From positions 1-7,175 of the forward strand of contig JAGGWL010000250.1 of assembly GCA_021157555.1 (NCBI GenBank): DNA of 7,175 nucleotides, in the 5' to 3' direction. The number at the start of each line of letters is the position of its first letter. The first letter of the stretch is position 1. The notes below the pieces were generated by a model, which saw nothing but the letters and a program-made list of their open reading frames with translations, made no database searches and had not been told where the DNA came from. Shown in pieces: positions 6,333 through 7,175 of the stretch. The position numbers were made by a program, and so were the translations under genes. This DNA comes from Deltaproteobacteria bacterium. Its GTDB lineage: Bacteria > Desulfobacterota > Desulfobacteria > Desulfobacterales > BuS5.

Positions 6333-7091
6333 TTATTCATATTTTTTAACAATATCCCTAAAGTAGTTCCCCATTAATAACTTGGCAAAAGATTCTGTCT
6401 CATATTTAACTACGGTTTTACGATCATCAAATTCCAGCTTTTCAGCCAGTTTTAAAAAAACCTCAACAGATACCTGTGCATTTTTATTAATCTTGTTTGC
6501 CATATCAATGGCGAAACTCATCAAATCATCAGGCGCAACAGATTTATCTATAAGGCCGATACGCATGGCTTCAGATACATCTATCGTTTCACCCGTAAGC
6601 AGCAATTGAAGAGAAGAGGATTTGCCTATTAGTTGAAAGAGTCGTTTTCCTCCGCCCCAGCCTGTAATTAAACCATTAGGCGCCTGACGCAAACCAAAAG
6701 TAGCATGAGAAGCGGCTATACGAAAATGACAGGCGGTTAAGATTTCGCAGCCTCCACCAAGAGCCTGACCGTTAACAGCTCCAATTACAACCCTTTTACC
6801 GTAAAGCAACCTTTCCAGGATTGCCTGCATCCTTTTAGACATAGCGAAGCATGCATCATAAGTTTTCAGAGATGCGAAATAACGTAAATCCCCGCCTGCG
6901 CTGAAAGTCTTTGAGCCTGAGCCGGTAATAATTATTGCGCGAATTTTATAATCCGCTTCAATTTTATCAAGATGATTTTCAAATTGCTCCATTGCCTTAT
7001 CATTTATGGAATTATGAACTTCCGGACGGTTGAAGCGCAGAATAGCTATATTTTCCTTACATTCGAGTTCTATTAATTCTTTGTTAATCAT
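6333..7091 (-). CDS. Enoyl-CoA hydratase/isomerase (crotonase) family protein, first gene of minus-strand operon
   Basis: This is a 252-residue cytosolic acyl-CoA enzyme of the crotonase fold. F-S-A-G-G-D-L (63-69) is the first oxyanion-hole segment with the canonical Asp. N-G-Q-A-L-G-G-G-C-E (107-116) is the second, with Glu116 matching Glu144 of classical hydratases. At the Glu164 position the sequence reads F-G-L-R-Q-A-P-N-G, which places Gln135 there. It is followed by T-G-W-G-G-G (143-148) in place of the usual P-G-A-G-G. A G-W-G-G turn occurs in crotonases that are not simple hydratases, such as methylmalonyl/ethylmalonyl-CoA decarboxylase-like proteins, so I would not assign a plain enoyl-CoA hydratase role. 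The substrate is unknown. AAGGA (minus strand, 7100-7096) four bases before the ATG fixes the start. Two cotranscribed genes, a YkgJ-type protein and a glutaredoxin, follow. It shares its fold with the convergent crotonase at 4569-5357 but differs clearly in sequence, so they are not recent duplicates. Confidence 0.86.
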   Translation of the reverse strand: MINKELIELECKENIAILRFNRPEVHNSINDKAMEQFENHLDKIEADYKIRAIIITGSGSKTFSAGGDLRYFASLKTYDACFAMSKRMQAILERLLYGKRVVIGAVNGQALGGGCEILTACHFRIAASHATFGLRQAPNGLITGWGGGKRLFQLIGKSSSLQLLLTGETIDVSEAMRIGLIDKSVAPDDLMSFAIDMANKINKNAQVSVEVFLKLAEKLEFDDRKTVVKYETESFAKLLMGNYFRDIVKKYE

Positions 7092-7106
7092 TTATTCCTT
7101 CCATTT

Positions 7107-7135
7107 TTTATAATATCATATAAATAGTATGTAAA
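7107..7135 (-). promoter_or_regulatory. Candidate sigma-70 promoter of the crotonase-YkgJ-glutaredoxin operon
   Basis: On the minus strand TTTACA (7135-7130) and TATAAA (7112-7107) are separated by exactly 17 bases in a strongly AT-rich stretch just upstream of the first gene. Each hexamer is one or two bases from consensus. A start about seven bases further on would leave a 5' leader of only around ten bases that still contains the AAGGA ribosome binding site. AT-rich DNA gives such matches by chance, so this is tentative. Confidence 0.35.
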
Positions 7136-7175
7136 AAATAATTTTATAAAATCATTGCCGCGCCTAATCCTTTAC

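Noticed and set aside
4569..7091. The two crotonase genes as an inverted duplication.
   Set aside because: They share only fold-level motifs; their active-site segments and most other residues differ, so they are distant paralogues.
1..7175. Defence, CRISPR, retron, phage or toxin-antitoxin system in the window.
   Set aside because: Reading both strands showed no repeat arrays, reverse transcriptase, nuclease or toxin-like genes. The content is metabolic and envelope genes plus one transposase fossil.

Overview
The window looks like ordinary accessory-metabolism DNA from a Gram-negative bacterium. It has a lipobox lipoprotein, the tail of an MCE-type lipid-transport protein, strong Shine-Dalgarno sites at most genes, moderate to low GC, and one degraded insertion-sequence fragment. 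The combination of a short-type 6-phosphogluconate dehydrogenase next to zwf and pgl, several crotonase-family genes, a YkgJ-type cysteine-cluster protein and an IS3-family remnant reminds me of Desulfobacterota (the former Deltaproteobacteria). That placement is an inference from style and context, not something the sequence proves.

Layout. Positions 2-100 are the last codons of an upstream gene that reads like the C-terminus of an MCE/MlaD-family substrate-binding protein. It overlaps an ABC-transport auxiliary lipoprotein gene (90-707), so these two are the downstream end of a phospholipid or lipophile transport operon. After a short AT-rich gap come three same-strand genes that encode the whole oxidative pentose phosphate branch: 6-phosphogluconate dehydrogenase (811-1722), glucose-6-phosphate dehydrogenase (1762-3327) and 6-phosphogluconolactonase (3324-4061). 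Together they would convert glucose 6-phosphate to ribulose 5-phosphate with release of reduced cofactor. The last two overlap by four bases.

Directly after the lactonase stop lies a transposase fragment (about 4064-4531) from an IS3-family element. It lacks its N-terminus, has a lysine where the catalytic glutamate should be, and loses similarity near its C-terminus. A crotonase-family gene (4569-5357) follows on the same strand. Its 3' end overlaps by 14 bases the 3' end of a three-gene minus-strand operon that reads, in transcription order, crotonase (7091-6333), YkgJ-type cysteine-cluster protein (6303-5623) and glutaredoxin (5610-5344).

I see no rRNA, tRNA, CRISPR array, phage or defence module, and no clear new biological system. 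The points most worth a second look are an in-frame ATG-TGA start-stop pair at the well-placed ribosome binding site in front of zwf, the crotonase-YkgJ-glutaredoxin operon, and the altered active-site positions of both crotonases. There is no gene-free stretch longer than 300 bases.
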